Positions 6,178 to 6,601 of a stretch of 6,601 nucleotides of DNA are shown piece after piece. The translations under genes and the position numbers were made by a program. Within the stretch, counting starts at the first letter, position 1; every line of letters starts with the position of its first letter. Source of the stretch: Candidatus Pelagibacter sp. (GTDB lineage Bacteria; Pseudomonadota; Alphaproteobacteria; Pelagibacterales; Pelagibacteraceae); assembly GCA_028097785.1 (NCBI GenBank), contig JAOHFB010000034.1, positions 1 to 6,601 of the forward strand, written 5' to 3'. Under the pieces are notes generated by a model. That model was not told where the DNA came from. It searched no databases and worked only from the letters and a program-made list of their open reading frames with translations.

Positions 6178-6601
6178 ATGATAAGAAAAAATTTATTACT
6201 AATATTTCTAATATTCTTTTTATCGAGCTGTGGATTTACTCCTATTTATGTGAAAAATACAAACGTAAATTTTTCTATCGAACAAATTAATTATACAGGA
6301 GACAGAGAATTGAATAATTTTTTAAAAACAAACTTGAGTCAGTATAAAAATAAAAAAAATAATAAAATTTATATTGAGGCAGACAGTATTTATGAAAAAA
6401 TTATTTTAAGTAAAAATAAAGCTGGTGAAGTAACTAACTACCAATTAAAAGTTGAAGTTTTATTTATAATAAAACCATCAAATAAAAAAATCAAAATTAC
6501 TGAAAAAAAGATTATGGATAGTATGGATGATAAATTTGAAGAAGCTAGATATGAAAGATCTATTAAACAAAATTTTGCGTCTTCTATATCAAATAAACTT
6601 T
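6178..6601 (+). CDS. lptE: LPS-assembly lipoprotein LptE, N-terminal 141 residues, cut by the right edge
   Basis: The ATG follows the leuS TAA with no spacer (TAAATG), so the two genes are very likely translationally coupled. The protein starts with a short lipoprotein signal peptide, MIRKNLLLIFLIFFLSSCG, with lipobox LSSC and Cys18, followed by the GFTPIY motif that is typical of LptE/RlpB proteins just after the lipidated Cys. The body shows alternating strands (FSIEQINYTGDRELNNFL, NKIYIEADSIYEKIILS, TNYQLKVEVLFIIK) as in the LptE fold, and then EEARYERSIKQNFASSISNKL, a helical end region also typical of the family. The family plugs the LptD barrel and helps deliver LPS to the outer leaflet. 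The gene is open to the edge with no stop. The position after leuS is the usual alphaproteobacterial place for lptE, often followed by holA, which is not in view. Confidence 0.87.
   Translation, partial: MIRKNLLLIFLIFFLSSCGFTPIYVKNTNVNFSIEQINYTGDRELNNFLKTNLSQYKNKKNNKIYIEADSIYEKIILSKNKAGEVTNYQLKVEVLFIIKPSNKKIKITEKKIMDSMDDKFEEARYERSIKQNFASSISNKL

Noticed and set aside
1..6601. CRISPR array, insertion sequence, tRNA, rRNA or a novel defence system
   Set aside because: No spaced direct repeats, transposase, terminal inverted repeats or structured RNA were seen; the genes form a conserved housekeeping neighbourhood.

Overview
The window looks like a chromosomal segment of a streamlined marine alphaproteobacterium of the SAR11 / Pelagibacterales type. 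The evidence is a very AT-rich sequence, proteins heavy in Lys, Asn and Ile, almost no intergenic space, few Shine-Dalgarno sites, and the gene order DUF3576 lipoprotein - leuS - lptE, which is typical of alphaproteobacteria. The taxonomic call is an inference from composition, gene content and order; no rRNA or other marker is present.

Left part (1-1860): an unrecognised minus-strand gene runs off the left edge. It is divergent from a small YkuD-type L,D-transpeptidase, whose extended -10 promoter lies inside the edge gene. The transpeptidase converges on a YggS-type PLP homeostasis protein, and the two stop codons share one TTAA tetranucleotide. YggS is in turn divergent from a short, degenerate ThiE/TenI-like protein, with start codons only a few bases apart around an ATGCAT palindrome.

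Middle (1861-3053): a GC-rich hairpin serves as terminator between the ThiE-like gene and a convergent outer-membrane porin gene. The porin gene has a signal peptide, a C-terminal Phe, clearly higher GC than its neighbours, and the only strong Shine-Dalgarno site in the window. These are signs of high expression. A roughly 170-200 bp AT-rich divergent interval follows, the largest non-coding stretch here.

Right part (3054-6601): a plus-strand operon holds a DUF3576 lipoprotein, leucyl-tRNA synthetase (GTG start) and the LPS-assembly lipoprotein LptE. lptE begins directly after the leuS stop (TAAATG) and is cut by the right edge.

Most of this is housekeeping: envelope biogenesis (transpeptidase, porin, LptE, DUF3576 lipoprotein), translation (LeuRS) and cofactor handling (YggS, ThiE-like). 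I found no mobile element, CRISPR array, RNA gene or new multi-gene system. The points most worth a second look are the degenerate ThiE-like protein beside YggS, the overlapping start and stop signals, the edge fragment, and the Ser in place of the first Lys of the KMSKS loop in LeuRS.
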